Below, piece after piece: positions 36,484 to 46,558 of a stretch of 64,000 bases of DNA. The DNA lies in assembly GCF_000527155.1 (NCBI RefSeq), contig NZ_AZUQ01000001.1:1172554-1236553 (forward strand), read 5' to 3'. This stretch comes from Haloglycomyces albus DSM 45210. Lineage in GTDB: Bacteria > Actinomycetota > Actinomycetes > Mycobacteriales > Micromonosporaceae. The notes under the pieces are model-generated. The model searched no databases and had not been told where the DNA came from. It saw only the letters and a list, made by a program, of their open reading frames with translations. Position 1 is the stretch's first letter, and each line of letters begins with the position of its first letter. Position numbers and translations under genes: made by a program.

Positions 36484-38442
36484 GTGGCGGCTAAGAAAGA
36501 CGAAGGCTATAGCTCTAGCTCATTGACCGTTCTCGAAGGTCTGGAAGCCGTGCGGAAGCGCCCCGGTATGTACATCGGGTCCACCGGTGAGCGGGGCCTG
36601 CACCACCTCATTTCGGAAGTCGTGGACAACTCGGTCGATGAAGCGCTGGCCGGGTATTGCACCGATATATCGGTTACCCTCACAGCCGACGGCGGAGTGC
36701 GCATCGTCGACAACGGACGCGGTTTCCCCGTGGACGAGCACCCTAAATTGAAAAAGCCCGGTGTCGAGGTGGCACTGACCGTGCTGCACGCCGGCGGTAA
36801 GTTCGATTCGCAGACCTACGCCGTTTCCGGTGGTCTGCACGGTGTGGGTGTATCGGTCGTCAACGCCCTCTCCACCGGTGTCGACGTTGAGATCAAACGC
36901 GACGGCTACGTGTGGCGTCAGAGCTATAAGAACGCCGTTCCCAGCCCACTCGATCGCGGAGAGAAAACCTCTGAGACGGGTACGGCCTTGACGTTCTGGC
37001 CCGATGACACCATTTTCGAGACCGTCGAATTCGACTACAAGACCATCTATCGGCGTCTCCAGGAAACGGCCTTTTTGAACAAGGGCCTCAGCTTGACGCT
37101 TCGTGACGAGCGACCCGAAAACTTCGACGACGAAGGTCAGCCGCGCGAAGTGGTGTTCCATTACGCCGAGGGCATCGCGGACTTCGTGCGTCACATCAAT
37201 GCCACCAAAACTCCCATCCACGAACACGTCATCTACTTCACGGCCGAAGAAGACGGTCAGAGCGTGGAGCTGGCGATGCAGTGGAACGAGTCGTACGGAG
37301 AGTCGGTGCACTCCTTCGCCAATACGGTGAACACCAAGGAGGGCGGTACTCACGAGGAAGGGTTCCGGATCGCACTCACCAGTGCGATTAACCGTTACGG
37401 CCTGGAAAAGAAGATTCTGAAGACGGATAAGGATCGCCTCACGGGTGAGGATATTCGCGAAGGTCTGGCGGCCATTATTTCGGTGAAACTGCGCGAACCT
37501 CAGTTCGAGGGGCAAACCAAGACCAAGCTCGGCAATACCGAAGCGCGTTCGTTCGTGCAGAAGATCTGCAACGAGTGGCTCCCCGACTGGTTGGATCGCC
37601 ACCCGAAGGAAGCCAAGGTCATCATTCAGAAGTCCGCTTCCGCCGCTCAGGCGCGTAAGGCCGCGCAGCAGGCCCGGAAGCTGGCCCGCCGGAAGAGCTT
37701 CCTGGAATCCTCATCGATGCCCGGTAAGCTGTCCGACTGCCAATCCACCAATCCCGCCGAATGCGAGATGTTCATTGTGGAGGGTGATTCGGCCGGTGGT
37801 TCGGCCAAGCAGGGCCGTAACCCGCGTACCCAGGCGATCATGCCTATTCGCGGTAAGATCCTCAACGTAGAGAAGGCCCGCCTGGACAAGGTGTTGAAGA
37901 ACAATGAAGTCCAGGCCATGATCACCGCTCTGGGGACGGGGGTCCAGGAGGACTTCGATATCGAGAAGCTGCGGTATCACAAGATCATCCTCATGTCGGA
38001 CGCCGATGTCGACGGTCACCACATCAATACGCTGCTTTTGACCTTGCTGTTCCGATTTATGCGTCCCTTGTTGGAAAACGGACACGTGTACATGAGCCAG
38101 CCGCCGCTGTACAAGATCAAGTGGAACAAGAAGGGTGACGTGGTCTCCTACGTCTTCTCGGACGCCGAACGCGACCGGGTGGTCGAAGAGGGGATCGCCC
38201 AAGGCAAGGCCGACCCGCGTAAGAGTGATGGTGTGCAACGGTACAAGGGTCTCGGGGAAATGAACTACACCGAGCTGTGGGAGACCACGATGGACCCGAA
38301 CAACCGGAAGCTGCTGCAGGTGAAGTTGGACGACGCGGCGATCGCCGACGAACTGTTCAGCGTCCTGATGGGCGAAGACGTCGAAAGTCGTCGTAATTTC
38401 ATCCAGCAGAACGCCAAGGACGTGCGATTCCTCGACATTTAA
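36484..38442 (+). CDS. gyrB: DNA gyrase subunit B
   Basis: 652 residues. The GTG start has AAGGAG nine bases upstream. The GHKL ATPase domain shows [24 protein letters not shown] and [27 protein letters not shown] retains the arginine (Arg136 in E. coli) whose change gives aminocoumarin resistance. The transducer domain follows. The TOPRIM domain has [16 protein letters not shown] and [17 protein letters not shown]. The C-terminus ends [14 protein letters not shown]. With GyrA it introduces negative supercoils. gyrA follows after 76 bp, in the same transcript. Confidence 0.98.
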   Translation: MAAKKDEGYSSSSLTVLEGLEAVRKRPGMYIGSTGERGLHHLISEVVDNSVDEALAGYCTDISVTLTADGGVRIVDNGRGFPVDEHPKLKKPGVEVALTVLHAGGKFDSQTYAVSGGLHGVGVSVVNALSTGVDVEIKRDGYVWRQSYKNAVPSPLDRGEKTSETGTALTFWPDDTIFETVEFDYKTIYRRLQETAFLNKGLSLTLRDERPENFDDEGQPREVVFHYAEGIADFVRHINATKTPIHEHVIYFTAEEDGQSVELAMQWNESYGESVHSFANTVNTKEGGTHEEGFRIALTSAINRYGLEKKILKTDKDRLTGEDIREGLAAIISVKLREPQFEGQTKTKLGNTEARSFVQKICNEWLPDWLDRHPKEAKVIIQKSASAAQARKAAQQARKLARRKSFLESSSMPGKLSDCQSTNPAECEMFIVEGDSAGGSAKQGRNPRTQAIMPIRGKILNVEKARLDKVLKNNEVQAMITALGTGVQEDFDIEKLRYHKIILMSDADVDGHHINTLLLTLLFRFMRPLLENGHVYMSQPPLYKIKWNKKGDVVSYVFSDAERDRVVEEGIAQGKADPRKSDGVQRYKGLGEMNYTELWETTMDPNNRKLLQVKLDDAAIADELFSVLMGEDVESRRNFIQQNAKDVRFLDI

Positions 38443-38518
38443 GACATTTCCGGGAAGTCGACCGGCCGTCGACTTCCGAGGGTGGCCATCAATCTGATCG
38501 AACTTCAAGGAAATAACC

Positions 38519-41020
38519 GTGCCAGAGACCACGAATAACGAATCCGCGATTCCCACCGGCGGAGTTGTCGAACCCGTTGGTATTGAAGAGGAGATGCAGC
38601 GCGCCTATCTCGACTACGCCATGAGCGTCATCGTCGGTCGCGCGCTACCCGATGTCCGGGACGGGCTCAAGCCGGTCCACCGCAAGATCCTCTACGCTAT
38701 GTACGACAGCGGGTACCGTCCCGATCGCGGTTATGTCAAATGTTCCCGCGTCATCGGTGACGTCATGGGGCAGTTCCACCCCCACGGTGATACCGCCATC
38801 TACGACACGCTCGTGCGTATGGCTCAACCGTGGTCGCTACGCTATCCCCTGATCGACGGGCAGGGCAACTTCGGGTCGCCGGGTAACGACCCCGCGGCCG
38901 CGCACCGTTACACCGAAAGTCGGCTCGAGCCGTTGTCGATGGAAATGCTGCGCGACATCGACGAGGACAGCGTCGACTTCGAGCCGAACTACGACGGCAA
39001 GGCCACCGAACCGACGATTCTGCCTGCGCGTATTCCGCAGTTGCTGGTCAACGGTTCTGAGGGGATCGCGGTCGGAATGGCGACCAAGATCCCGCCGCAC
39101 AACCTTCGTGAGGTCGCCAACGCCGTTTTCTGGTGTCTGGAACACCCCGACGCCGACGAGGAGACGACCCTCGAAGAGGTCATGAAGCTCATTACCGGAC
39201 CGGACTTCCCCACGGGGGCGACGATCCTGGGGCGGAGCGCCATCGAGCAGGCCTACCGCACCGGACGCGGGTCGATCAAGATGCGTGCCGTGGTCGAGGT
39301 GGAAGAGGACACCAAGGGACGGGCTCAGCTGGTCGTCACCGAACTTCCCTTCCAAGTCAACCCCGATAACTTGGCCGAACGTATGGCGCAGCTGGTCAAG
39401 GACGGCAAGATCGAGGGCATTGCCGACATTCGCGACGAGTCCTCCGGACGTACCGGCATGCGGCTCATAGTCGTGCTCAAACGCGACGCCGTTCCGAAGG
39501 TCGTACTCAATAACCTCTACAAACAGACCCAGTTGCAGGACACGTTCGGTGCCAACCTGCTGGCCCTCGTGGACGGAGTGCCCCGCACACTGAACCTCGC
39601 TCAGATGGTGCGTCTGTATGTCAACCACCAGATCGAGGTCATTCAACGCCGGACCCGTTACCGCCTGCGGAAAGCGGAGGAGCGGGCCCACATCCTGCGC
39701 GGTCTGTCCAAGGCTCTGGACATGCTCGACGAGACGATCAACCTCATTCGACGGGCACCGTCGGCAGAGGAATCCAAAGCCGGACTGATGAACCTGCTGG
39801 ACGTCGACGAGATTCAGGCCGTCGCCATCCTGGACATGCAGTTGCGCCGGCTGGCGGCTCTGGAACGTCAGAAGATCTTGGACGAGTTGAGCGACATTGA
39901 AACCAAGATCGCCGATCTGGAGGACATTCTGGCCCGTCCCGAGCGGCAGCGCGACATCGTCAAGGCGGAGCTGCAGGACGTCGTCAAGAAGTGGGGAGAC
40001 GAGCGTCGGACGCACGTCGTTCCCGATTCCGGTGAGGTGTCGATCGAGGACTTGATCGCCCGCGAAGACATCATTGTCACCATCACCCACGGCGGTTACG
40101 TCAAGCGCACCAAGGTCGATTCCTTCCGGTCGCAGAAGCGTGGCGGTAAAGGCGTGCAGGGTGCACAGCTGAAGCAGGACGACATCGTCAGCCACTTCTT
40201 CACCTGCACCACCCACGACTGGCTGCTCTTCTTCACCAACAAGGGGCGGGTATACCGTGCCAAGGCCTATGAGCTGCCGGAAGCGAGTCGGACCGCTCGG
40301 GGCCAGCATGTCGCCAATGTTCTGGCCTTCCATCCGGACGAGACGATCGCCCAGGTCATCCACATTCGGGGATACGATGAAGCGCCGTATTTGGTTTTGG
40401 CCACCAAGAACGGGCTGGTCAAGAAGAGCAAGCTCACTGATTTCGACTCCCCGCGCAGCGGCGGCATCGTCGGAATCAACCTGCGTGACGGAGATGAACT
40501 GGTCGGTGCGGCACTGATTCACGAGTCCACCGATCTCCTCCTGGTGTCGCGTAAGGCCCAGTCGATTCGGTTCACCGCCTCGGATGAATCTCTGCGACCC
40601 ATGGGACGGGCGACGTCGGGCGTCATCGGCATGCGGTTTGTGGGCGACGACGAGTTGCTGACCATGATGGTGGTTCGTGACAACGTTGACATCCTGGTGG
40701 CGACGACGCGTGGCTATGCCAAGCGGACTCCGGTCGAGTCCTATCCGCAACAGGGCCGCGGCGGTAAAGGGGTTCTAACCGCTAAGATTACTGAGAAACG
40801 TGGTGACCTTGTGGGGGCGCTGGCGGTGACCTTGGAAGATGAGCTCTTTGCCATTACGTCCAATGGCGGAGTCATCAGAACACCTGTGGAACCCGTGCGC
40901 CAAACCACCGACCGTAATACCATGGGGGTCAAACTCATCGATCTTCCCGACGATGTGTCGCTGTTGGCGGTCACCAAGAGCGCTGAAGAACCAGACGACG
41001 GGCAGGAAGAAGAACAATAG
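38519..41020 (+). CDS. gyrA: DNA gyrase subunit A
   Basis: 833 residues. The winged-helix quinolone region reads [19 protein letters not shown], with Thr at the Ser83 position and Asp at position 87 (E. coli numbering). The catalytic tyrosine is in [13 protein letters not shown]. Nearly all gyrases have Met two residues before this Tyr; here it is His. The residue before the RVIGD strand is Ser where most have Ala. The C-terminal beta-pinwheel carries a GyrA-box variant, QKRGGKG, near residue 540. The tail is acidic ([11 protein letters not shown]). It cleaves and rejoins the DNA gate. The DUF3566 gene starts three bases after its stop. Confidence 0.98.
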   Translation: MPETTNNESAIPTGGVVEPVGIEEEMQRAYLDYAMSVIVGRALPDVRDGLKPVHRKILYAMYDSGYRPDRGYVKCSRVIGDVMGQFHPHGDTAIYDTLVRMAQPWSLRYPLIDGQGNFGSPGNDPAAAHRYTESRLEPLSMEMLRDIDEDSVDFEPNYDGKATEPTILPARIPQLLVNGSEGIAVGMATKIPPHNLREVANAVFWCLEHPDADEETTLEEVMKLITGPDFPTGATILGRSAIEQAYRTGRGSIKMRAVVEVEEDTKGRAQLVVTELPFQVNPDNLAERMAQLVKDGKIEGIADIRDESSGRTGMRLIVVLKRDAVPKVVLNNLYKQTQLQDTFGANLLALVDGVPRTLNLAQMVRLYVNHQIEVIQRRTRYRLRKAEERAHILRGLSKALDMLDETINLIRRAPSAEESKAGLMNLLDVDEIQAVAILDMQLRRLAALERQKILDELSDIETKIADLEDILARPERQRDIVKAELQDVVKKWGDERRTHVVPDSGEVSIEDLIAREDIIVTITHGGYVKRTKVDSFRSQKRGGKGVQGAQLKQDDIVSHFFTCTTHDWLLFFTNKGRVYRAKAYELPEASRTARGQHVANVLAFHPDETIAQVIHIRGYDEAPYLVLATKNGLVKKSKLTDFDSPRSGGIVGINLRDGDELVGAALIHESTDLLLVSRKAQSIRFTASDESLRPMGRATSGVIGMRFVGDDELLTMMVVRDNVDILVATTRGYAKRTPVESYPQQGRGGKGVLTAKITEKRGDLVGALAVTLEDELFAITSNGGVIRTPVEPVRQTTDRNTMGVKLIDLPDDVSLLAVTKSAEEPDDGQEEEQ

Positions 41021-41023
41021 ACC

Positions 41024-41833
41024 ATGACGGACGCGAGAGCAACCGCCGGTACCGAGCGCGAGGAAGAGCGCCCGGTCGGTGCGGAGTCGCAGCAGGCTCC
41101 CGAGGAAAAAGCAACATCTGACAACTCAACCGATGACTCAGTCGGCGAGGTGACGGATACCGAGGAGAGCGCTGTCGGAGGCGCGTCCGCGAGTGACGGC
41201 GACTCCGCCACGCCGCCCCATCAGGGTGTTGACGCGGTGGAGTCGTTCGCACCGGAGGATTCTTCGTCATCGGACGGCGGGTCCACGCATGTGCCGGACG
41301 AGACGGTGACCTTCAACCGGCCGGAAGGAATGACTCCGCCGCCCACGGAACCGGAGGAACCGGCACCAGGGGCCGTTCCACCTGCCGGGCCGACGTCGTC
41401 GGCCCGGGTAGCGGATGCCGTTCGGGCCGCCCGAGCGGCCGTTTCCCAAGCGACCGGGCGTGGGCCGCGGAGGGCCCGTTTGCGGGTCAAGCGGGTCGAT
41501 CCCTGGTCGGTCATGAAATTCTCCTTCGCGCTGTCGGTCGTGATGTTCATCGTCATCGTGGTGGCGACGACCGTCCTGTACATCACTCTCGATGCGATGG
41601 GCGTTTTCGCGACTATTAACGACATGATTTCGACGTTCATGTCGACCAGTGGGACGGATGAGGAGTCCGATCCCTTCCGAGTGACGGCCAAGGGCGTTAT
41701 CGGAGTGGCCGCCGTGCTGGGCGTGGTGAACATGGTGTTGTTTACGGCCTTGGCGACGCTGGGGGCCTTTATTTACAACGTATGTTCGGATTTGGTCGGC
41801 GGAATTGAAGTCACGCTGGCGGAAAAGGACTGA
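41024..41833 (+). CDS. DUF3566-domain membrane protein
   Basis: 269 residues. Residues 1-150 are acidic and disordered (Glu, Asp, Ser, Pro). The C-terminal 120 residues are the DUF3566 domain: RVDPWSVMKFSFALSVVMFI, a first helix, then a loop of about 50 residues, a second helix (VIGVAAVLGVVNMVLFTALA) and ATLGAFIYNVCSDLVGGIEV. This protein is always found directly behind gyrA in actinobacteria and is implicated in envelope or division functions; its role is not settled. It probably shares the gyrBA transcript, which ends at the hairpin 41849-41889. Confidence 0.92.
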   Translation: MTDARATAGTEREEERPVGAESQQAPEEKATSDNSTDDSVGEVTDTEESAVGGASASDGDSATPPHQGVDAVESFAPEDSSSSDGGSTHVPDETVTFNRPEGMTPPPTEPEEPAPGAVPPAGPTSSARVADAVRAARAAVSQATGRGPRRARLRVKRVDPWSVMKFSFALSVVMFIVIVVATTVLYITLDAMGVFATINDMISTFMSTSGTDEESDPFRVTAKGVIGVAAVLGVVNMVLFTALATLGAFIYNVCSDLVGGIEVTLAEKD

Positions 41834-41848
41834 CGCTGAGAGGCGTCG

Positions 41849-41889
41849 CGGGCCGGGGTCAGCCGTTGAAGGGCTTCCCGGCCCGTTTT
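41849..41889 (+). terminator. Terminator of the gyrB-gyrA-DUF3566 operon
   Basis: The 9-bp stem CGGGCCGGG/CCCGGCCCG is followed directly by TTTTC, 16 bases after the stop codon. Confidence 0.8.
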
Positions 41890-42020
41890 CTATGGGACAG
41901 GCACGGGTGGAACAGAAGGGCGACCGTGACGACGGTCCCTTTTATGCGATCCCCGCTGTCGAGCCGCGCGTGCGGTCATGTATTCTCTTTTATGTTGCTG
42001 AGGGCGATGTGAGCCCGTAG

Positions 42021-42097
42021 GGGCGTATAGCTCAGGCGGTTAGAGCGCAGAGCTGATAACTCTGAGGTCCCTGGTTCGAGTCCAGGTACGCCCACCA
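42021..42097 (+). tRNA. tRNA-Ile (anticodon GAT)
   Basis: The acceptor GGGCGTA pairs with TACGCCC. The loop CTGATAA gives anticodon GAT. The T-arm is CTGGTTCGAGTCCAG. CCA is encoded at 42095-42097. It lies in the conserved position behind gyrA. Confidence 0.98.
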
Positions 42098-42103
42098 GCT
42101 AAT

Positions 42104-42150
42104 AACCCAGTTCAACGGGGTGGTTCCACCTCAAGTTGGACTGGGTTTTT
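42104..42150 (+). terminator. Terminator of tRNA-Ile
   Basis: The 13-bp stem AACCCAGTTCAAC (one wobble) is followed by TTTTTTATTTTG. The next 280 bases contain no recognisable gene. Confidence 0.88.
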
Positions 42151-42437
42151 TATTTTGTTTCGGGTCGTTAATCCTGTGTCCCGAATCCGTGGTGACTGTC
42201 TTCTATCCCAATGTGTCTGGTGTATGGCTCGAGGGTCCTCCGTCGTATACCTGACGTGCCCGCGCCGCGGTTCACCATGCCAGACCTCGCGGCGTGTGAC
42301 GGCGTTAAGGGCGAGCGTCGCTGGATCCGGGGCTCCTCAGGACGTATTCCGGGCCCCAGCGGGGAGGAGTGGACGACCTCATAGGTGCCAATCGGCGGTC
42401 CAGGTGGCCGGCAATTCTACGAGCTGGATTTCCGTCC

Positions 42438-42465
42438 TTGACAGTGAAGTATCTCTATGTAAATC
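42438..42465 (+). promoter_or_regulatory. Candidate promoter of the HMA protein gene
   Basis: An exact -35 TTGACA at 42438, a 16-base spacer and TAAATC at 42460. It lies about 50 bases upstream of the ATG. A degenerate parS-like palindrome (42491-42506) lies between the promoter and the start codon. Confidence 0.4.
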
Positions 42466-42515
42466 TAAGACCGATTGATCTGATTGACGCGCCTTCACGT
42501 GAAAGACGAATAACC

Positions 42516-42725
42516 ATGGACAGCAAGTACGTGCTTACGTCGGTTTGTTGCCGCGACTGCATGACCTCGATAGCGAACTCCGTGTCCGCCATCGACGGTG
42601 TTGAGTCGGCGCACATTGATCGCCCTACCAACACCCTTACGGTATCCTCTAAGACGGAAATAACCCGTGCGCAGGTTTCGGCAGCGTTGGATCAAGTCGG
42701 CCCCCGTATGCAAGAATGCTCGTGA
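42516..42725 (+). CDS. Heavy-metal-associated (HMA) domain protein
   Basis: 69 residues, one HMA fold. The metal site is VCCRDCMTSIANSVSAIDGV, with Cys-x-x-Cys and an extra adjacent Cys. It is followed by VESAHIDRPTNTLTVSS, the usual beta-alpha-beta-beta spacing. The final residues MQECS add another Cys near the end. Small proteins of this type carry copper(I) to a P-type ATPase or sense it. No transporter or regulator is adjacent; the nearest metalloregulator-like gene (ArsR, 46.6 kb) is not linked. Composition and fold support the call; the ribosome site is weak. Confidence 0.75.
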   Translation: MDSKYVLTSVCCRDCMTSIANSVSAIDGVESAHIDRPTNTLTVSSKTEITRAQVSAALDQVGPRMQECS

Positions 42726-43301
42726 CGACCCGAGACCGGCTTCTCTGGCTCGTCAAAGTCGAATACGGTTAAGGCGGCATAGACCCCTCCGAAATATCCG
42801 CAAGACAGTCTCCAGTGGCCGCAAATACCGCAGATTTACGGTGGCGTGGAACATGTCATCGGGCAGTGGGCCCTCCTGCCGTATTAATGGCGGCACCTCG
42901 TTCTTTCCAGCTTTCGACGACCATTCCCGAACTTTCTGGAGCAATGTTCGGATATAGGTGTGGTATTCCAGTCGCGTTGACCGCTTCCCACGGTTGCGGG
43001 GTTACAGAGGTCCTTAATCCTGCCAAAATCAGATCAACTCCTAGGGTGTGTAAAACCGGAAAGGCCCCGGATACTTGCCGAAGATGATTACCATGGACAC
43101 GCCGAATCGGCTTCTCGGTATTCTCAGCGACGCTCAATGTGGCAGTGAGATCACGTCCCAGGCTGCGAAGCTTGTTGAGAGGGTCTGATTCGGTTCGTTA
43201 TGCTTGAGTAAACGTGCGATGAGGCTCTTGGTGACACGGTTTGTCTCCGCTGCTCAGTCGTCATCGTTACATCTTATTTTTGTTGAGGAGACTTACGTAA
43301 A
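42726..43301. other. Intergenic region, no secure gene
   Basis: Nothing certain. A 31-residue frame at 43093-43188 (MDTPNRLLGILSDAQCGSEI and onwards) has coding-like composition but a weak ribosome site. Frames on the minus strand here lack support. Confidence 0.3.
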
Positions 43302-43433
43302 ATGTGGAAAAAACTGCTGGTAGTCGCTAGCGCAGCGACCGTCGCATTCGTGGTGGCCAAGAAAGTCAAAACCATCAACGAGGAGCGCGCTCTGTGGCAC
43401 GAGGCCACCACCTCTCCAGAGGAGATTTACTAG
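43302..43433 (+). CDS. DLW-39 family small protein
   Basis: 43 residues: MWKKLLVVASAATVAFVVAK then KVKTINEERALWHEATTSPE and EIY. The form is a short basic start, one hydrophobic helix, then a charged helix with the ALWHEAT element. This matches the DLW-39 family found right beside the gyrA-linked tRNA genes in actinobacteria. The function is unknown; it is probably a membrane-attached peptide. GAGGAG lies about 11 bases upstream. The call rests on both sequence pattern and conserved position. Confidence 0.85.
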   Translation: MWKKLLVVASAATVAFVVAKKVKTINEERALWHEATTSPEEIY

Positions 43434-43590
43434 CAAACACCAGTTGTGCAACTCACTTTCGTCTAGGTGGCCGACCGCGTCAGGATTGTTTTAGGCCATA
43501 CTTGACGGAGTGGGTTGATCGTGCGATGCGCAATCTAAATGGATTTGCATATGCAACGCAGGCCATGAGGCTTGCACATCGCAGTTGAAC

Positions 43591-43666
43591 GGGGCCATAG
43601 CTCAATTGGCAGAGCGCCGCTTTTGCAAGGCGGAGGTTAGGAGTTCGATTCTCCTTGGCTCCACCA
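43591..43666 (+). tRNA. tRNA-Ala (anticodon TGC)
   Basis: The acceptor GGGGCCA pairs with TGGCTCC (one wobble). The loop TTTGCAA gives TGC. The T-arm is AGGAGTTCGATTCTCCT. CCA is encoded at 43664-43666. Confidence 0.98.
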
Positions 43667-43672
43667 GGAAAT

Positions 43673-43705
43673 AGAGCCGCCTAACAGATTCTGTTGGGCG
43701 GCTCT
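43673..43705 (+). terminator. Hairpin after tRNA-Ala
   Basis: A 15-bp stem AGAGCCGCCTAACAG with loop ATT, one wobble, six bases after the tRNA. Confidence 0.8.
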
Positions 43706-43734
43706 CAGACCAAATTGGGATCACTTTCAACGCG

Positions 43735-43770
43735 AACCGCCGGATCTTCAGTCGTGATCGGCGGTTTTTC
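43735..43770 (+). terminator. Second hairpin with T tract
   Basis: AACCGCC-G-GATC pairs with GATCGGCGGTT (one bulge), followed by TTTCTTTT. It lies between tRNA-Ala and the end of radA, so it may also end radA transcripts from the other side. Confidence 0.7.
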
Positions 43771-43817
43771 TTTTACTTCGGAATAACCGTCCGGGACGTC
43801 TCGGCGGACGTGGATGA

Positions 43818-45221
43818 TTATTTCGACGGTCGGCGCGCCCAGGCTCGAGCCGCTTCGCGTTTGGCGTCGTTGATGGTCTCCACTTCGACGACGGTCATGC
43901 GGGGAGGTTTCTCCGTTACCGATCCGGGTGGCACGAGCGCAGTGGTGAAACCCAGCCGTGCGGCCTCGGACAGACGTCGGTCCGCATTGACGGTTCGGCG
44001 GATCTGCCCGGTCAGTGACACCTCGCCGATGGCGGCCAGTTCGGCGCTGACGGCGATTTCTCGTTCAGCACTGACGATGGCGAGTGCCAACGCCAGGTCG
44101 CTGGCCGGTTCGCGGACCTTCATCCCGCCGATGGTGGTCGCGTACACCTCGCGATCCAGGAGGGGTATTCCTCCGCGTCGGGTCAGAACGGCGAGGATCA
44201 TGTTGAGTCGCGGTGTTTCGAGCCCGGAGACGGTGTGGCGAGGCACGGCGCCGTCCTTGACGGATTTGCCGACCAGGGCTTGAACCTCGACCGGTACTGC
44301 TCGACGTCCTTCCATGGTCACGGTGACGCAGGTGCCGGGGGTGGGTTCCTCGGGGCTGTCTTCCAGAAACAGTCCTGACGGGTCGGGCAGTGAGACGATG
44401 CCGTCTTCGCGCATCTCAAAGCATCCCACCTCGTCGGCAGGGCCGAAGCGGTTCTTCACTCCCCGCAACAGACGTAGACTGGAGTGCTTGTCCCCTTCGA
44501 AATGCACGACGGTATCGACCAGGTGTTCCAGGGCTCGCGGTCCGGCGATGTTGCCTTCCTTGGTCACGTGTCCGACCAGGATGACGGTCATATTGCGGTT
44601 CTTGGCCTCGGCGGTCAGCGCACTCGCAACGGCCTTGACCTGCGTTACTCCCCCGGGTACTCCTTCTACGTCGTTGGCCATGACGGTCTGGACGCTGTCG
44701 ATGATCACCAGTCCCGGCCGTACGCTGTCGATATGGCTGAGTGCGGCACCCAGGTCGGTTTCGGCGGCGAGATACAGTCCCTCGGAGAGGTTGTCGGTGC
44801 GATCGGCGCGGCGGCGTACCTGTGACGCCGATTCTTCGCCGGTGACAATGAGGGATTTACGCCGACCCGTTTGCGCGAAGCGGTGGGCACAGTCCAGCAG
44901 GAGGGTCGATTTACCCACTCCGGGTTCGCCGGAGATCAGGACGACGCCGCCGGGAACCAGTCCTCCACCGAGGACCCGATCAAGTTCACTGATGCCGGTG
45001 GGGACGTTGGCGGCCTGCTCGGCGGATATGGAGCTGATAGGGCGCGCCTCCTGTGAAGGGAGGCGACGCTGTGAGGATCGAGGGTCGGGTGCGGTGGTCG
45101 GTGGTGGTGCCGCTTCATCCATTGAACCCCACGAACCGCATTCGGGGCAGCGTCCCAGCAGCTTGGGTACCCGGTGTCCGCATTCGCGGCATTCGAAACT
45201 CACCCTGGTCTTTTTCGGCAT
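43818..45221 (-). CDS. radA: DNA repair protein RadA (Sms)
   Basis: 467 residues from the ATG at 45221. It has an N-terminal zinc finger CRECG...CPECGSWG, then a RecA-like ATPase with Walker A GEPGVGKSTLLLD and LVIIDSVQTVM. The RadA-specific KNRFG motif is in GVKNRFGPADEVGCFEM. The C-terminal Lon-like inactive protease domain is TRRGGIPLLDREVYATTIGG and onwards. It is a branch-migration helicase in recombination; in other bacteria it also restrains DisA. It is usually a neighbour of disA, but here the two are separated by the origin. It diverges from the HAD-IB phosphatase gene. Confidence 0.96.
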   Translation of the reverse strand: MPKKTRVSFECRECGHRVPKLLGRCPECGSWGSMDEAAPPPTTAPDPRSSQRRLPSQEARPISSISAEQAANVPTGISELDRVLGGGLVPGGVVLISGEPGVGKSTLLLDCAHRFAQTGRRKSLIVTGEESASQVRRRADRTDNLSEGLYLAAETDLGAALSHIDSVRPGLVIIDSVQTVMANDVEGVPGGVTQVKAVASALTAEAKNRNMTVILVGHVTKEGNIAGPRALEHLVDTVVHFEGDKHSSLRLLRGVKNRFGPADEVGCFEMREDGIVSLPDPSGLFLEDSPEEPTPGTCVTVTMEGRRAVPVEVQALVGKSVKDGAVPRHTVSGLETPRLNMILAVLTRRGGIPLLDREVYATTIGGMKVREPASDLALALAIVSAEREIAVSAELAAIGEVSLTGQIRRTVNADRRLSEAARLGFTTALVPPGSVTEKPPRMTVVEVETINDAKREAARAWARRPSK

Positions 45222-45359
45222 GGACCCCAGCATAGGGCGGAGCTGCGACGCTTGGGGTGACGAGGGATTCCCGCTGTGGCACGCCGATGGGTGTTGCCTG
45301 GAGGCGGCGCCACGCTTCGGTGACATGATTTCGTCGGGTGGAGATATTACACTTTAAGC

Positions 45360-46136
45360 ATGGTTCCACGTTCTGCGGCGTTTTTTGATTTGGACAAGAC
45401 GATCGTGTCCAAATCAAGTGCTCTCGCCTTTGGGAGGCCGTTGTATCATCTTGGCCTGCTGGGGCGACGCGACGTGCTCCGGGCGGCGTACGGTCAGCTG
45501 GTCTATCGCATCGGGGGCGGTGACGGCAGGCAGATGGAGCGTACCCGGAATTACTTGGCCGATCTGTCGCGTGGGTGGTCGGCTGAGACCGTTCGTGACG
45601 TCGTGATGGAGACGCTGGATCATCTCATCCAGCCATTTATTTACACTGAAGCACTGGATTTGGTTCGGGGGCATCTCGACGCGGGCCGGAACGTGGTGTT
45701 GATCAGTGCCTCCGGGTACGACATCGTCTCCCCGATCGCGGATTCGCTTGGTATCCCCGAGGTGATCGCGACGCGATTGCGTACGGATGGAAATGGAATG
45801 TACACGGGGGAAGTCGAATTTTACGCCGCGGGGCAGGCAAAAGCGGAGGCGATCCGGGACTATGCCCGAAATCGCGACATCGACCTGTCTGCGTCGTTTG
45901 CATATTCGGATTCGATTACCGACGAACCCATGCTGCGGGCGGTGGGAAATCCCCGTGTGGTCAATGGTGACAAGAGTTTGCGTAAACTTGGAAAATCAGA
46001 AGGTTGGCCATTGCTGTCGTTTAATGATCCGACACGGGAAGGGAAGCCGTGCGGAAAAGAAATGCGAACGGGATTTGTCGCCGTGGCGGCTCTCGCGGTT
46101 GTCGGGTTTTGGGCATGGCGGCGTTGGCTACGATGA
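45360..46136 (+). CDS. HAD-IB family phosphatase with C-terminal membrane helix
   Basis: 258 residues. Motif I is AAFFDLDKTIVSKSSALAFG (nucleophile and acid Asp), motif II VVLISASG, and motif III/IV YAYSDSITDEPMLRAVGNP-like (FAYSDSITDEPML). The C-terminal end is a single helix (VAVAALAVVGFWAWRRWLR), so it is tail-anchored. It resembles the SerB-like proteins next to the septum-site/Flp cluster of actinobacteria, whose mycobacterial member is Rv3661. In that genome the RNA-polymerase-binding RNA MTS2823/Ms1 follows the phosphatase gene. The same arrangement seems to occur here (46328-46558). The substrate is unknown. Confidence 0.9.
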   Translation: MVPRSAAFFDLDKTIVSKSSALAFGRPLYHLGLLGRRDVLRAAYGQLVYRIGGGDGRQMERTRNYLADLSRGWSAETVRDVVMETLDHLIQPFIYTEALDLVRGHLDAGRNVVLISASGYDIVSPIADSLGIPEVIATRLRTDGNGMYTGEVEFYAAGQAKAEAIRDYARNRDIDLSASFAYSDSITDEPMLRAVGNPRVVNGDKSLRKLGKSEGWPLLSFNDPTREGKPCGKEMRTGFVAVAALAVVGFWAWRRWLR

Positions 46137-46293
46137 AGTCCGGGCCCAACTCACTTTTAGATAGTGAATTCTATCGCATTATATATGACACAAAGTGCGT
46201 GTCCATCGGAGTATCTGAATATAATCCCTGGTAGTCTCATTCTGTCTCACTAGCGATCATGCGTCTAGGAAGAGTGTTGGCATGTTAGTAATG

Positions 46294-46321
46294 TTCTCAG
46301 TACAGGACATGCGAGTATGCT
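46294..46321 (+). promoter_or_regulatory. Candidate promoter of the Ms1-like RNA
   Basis: The -10-like TATGCT at 46316-46321 fits the actinobacterial TANNNT pattern. TTCTCA at 46294-46299 lies 16 bases upstream as a weak -35. This would start the RNA near 46328-46331, exactly at the 5' arm of the long stem. Confidence 0.4.
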
Positions 46322-46327
46322 CTTATG

Positions 46328-46558
46328 TAAGACTGGAAAAGTCAGCTGCGGCTTCAAAAGTCTTAAGCTAGGCAACAAACTGTGGACTGTTCTGCGGAAG
46401 TCTCGGGGGACTGCGTAACCTAATGCGAATTGGACGGTTTTCAGTAAGTGTGAGGCGCACTGCCGCAGACTTAAGTTTCCAGCTGATCGAACAAGGGTTC
46501 TTGTAATGCTCAGCCGGTGACGGGCAAACGAAATCTTAAAACACCACTTGGTTTTAAG
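46328..46558 (+). ncRNA. Candidate Ms1/MTS2823-type 6S-like RNA
   Basis: The 500-bp gap behind the HAD-IB gene is low in GC and has no coding frame. CTGGAAAAGTCAGCTGCGGC (46333-46352) pairs over about 20 positions, with a small internal bulge, with 46462-46482. This closes a roughly 110-nt centre, as in 6S-like RNAs. A hairpin CTTAAAAC...GTTTTAAG at 46535-46558 may be the end. The position matches Ms1 in mycobacteria, where the RNA follows the same phosphatase gene and binds core RNA polymerase. The strand is that of the phosphatase gene. Position and architecture support the call; sequence identity to Ms1 cannot be tested here. Confidence 0.5.

Noticed and set aside
42856-43137. 93-residue frame on the minus strand in the HMA to DLW-39 gap
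   Set aside because: No ribosome site, no recognisable motif and composition not better than chance; it is not listed as a gene.
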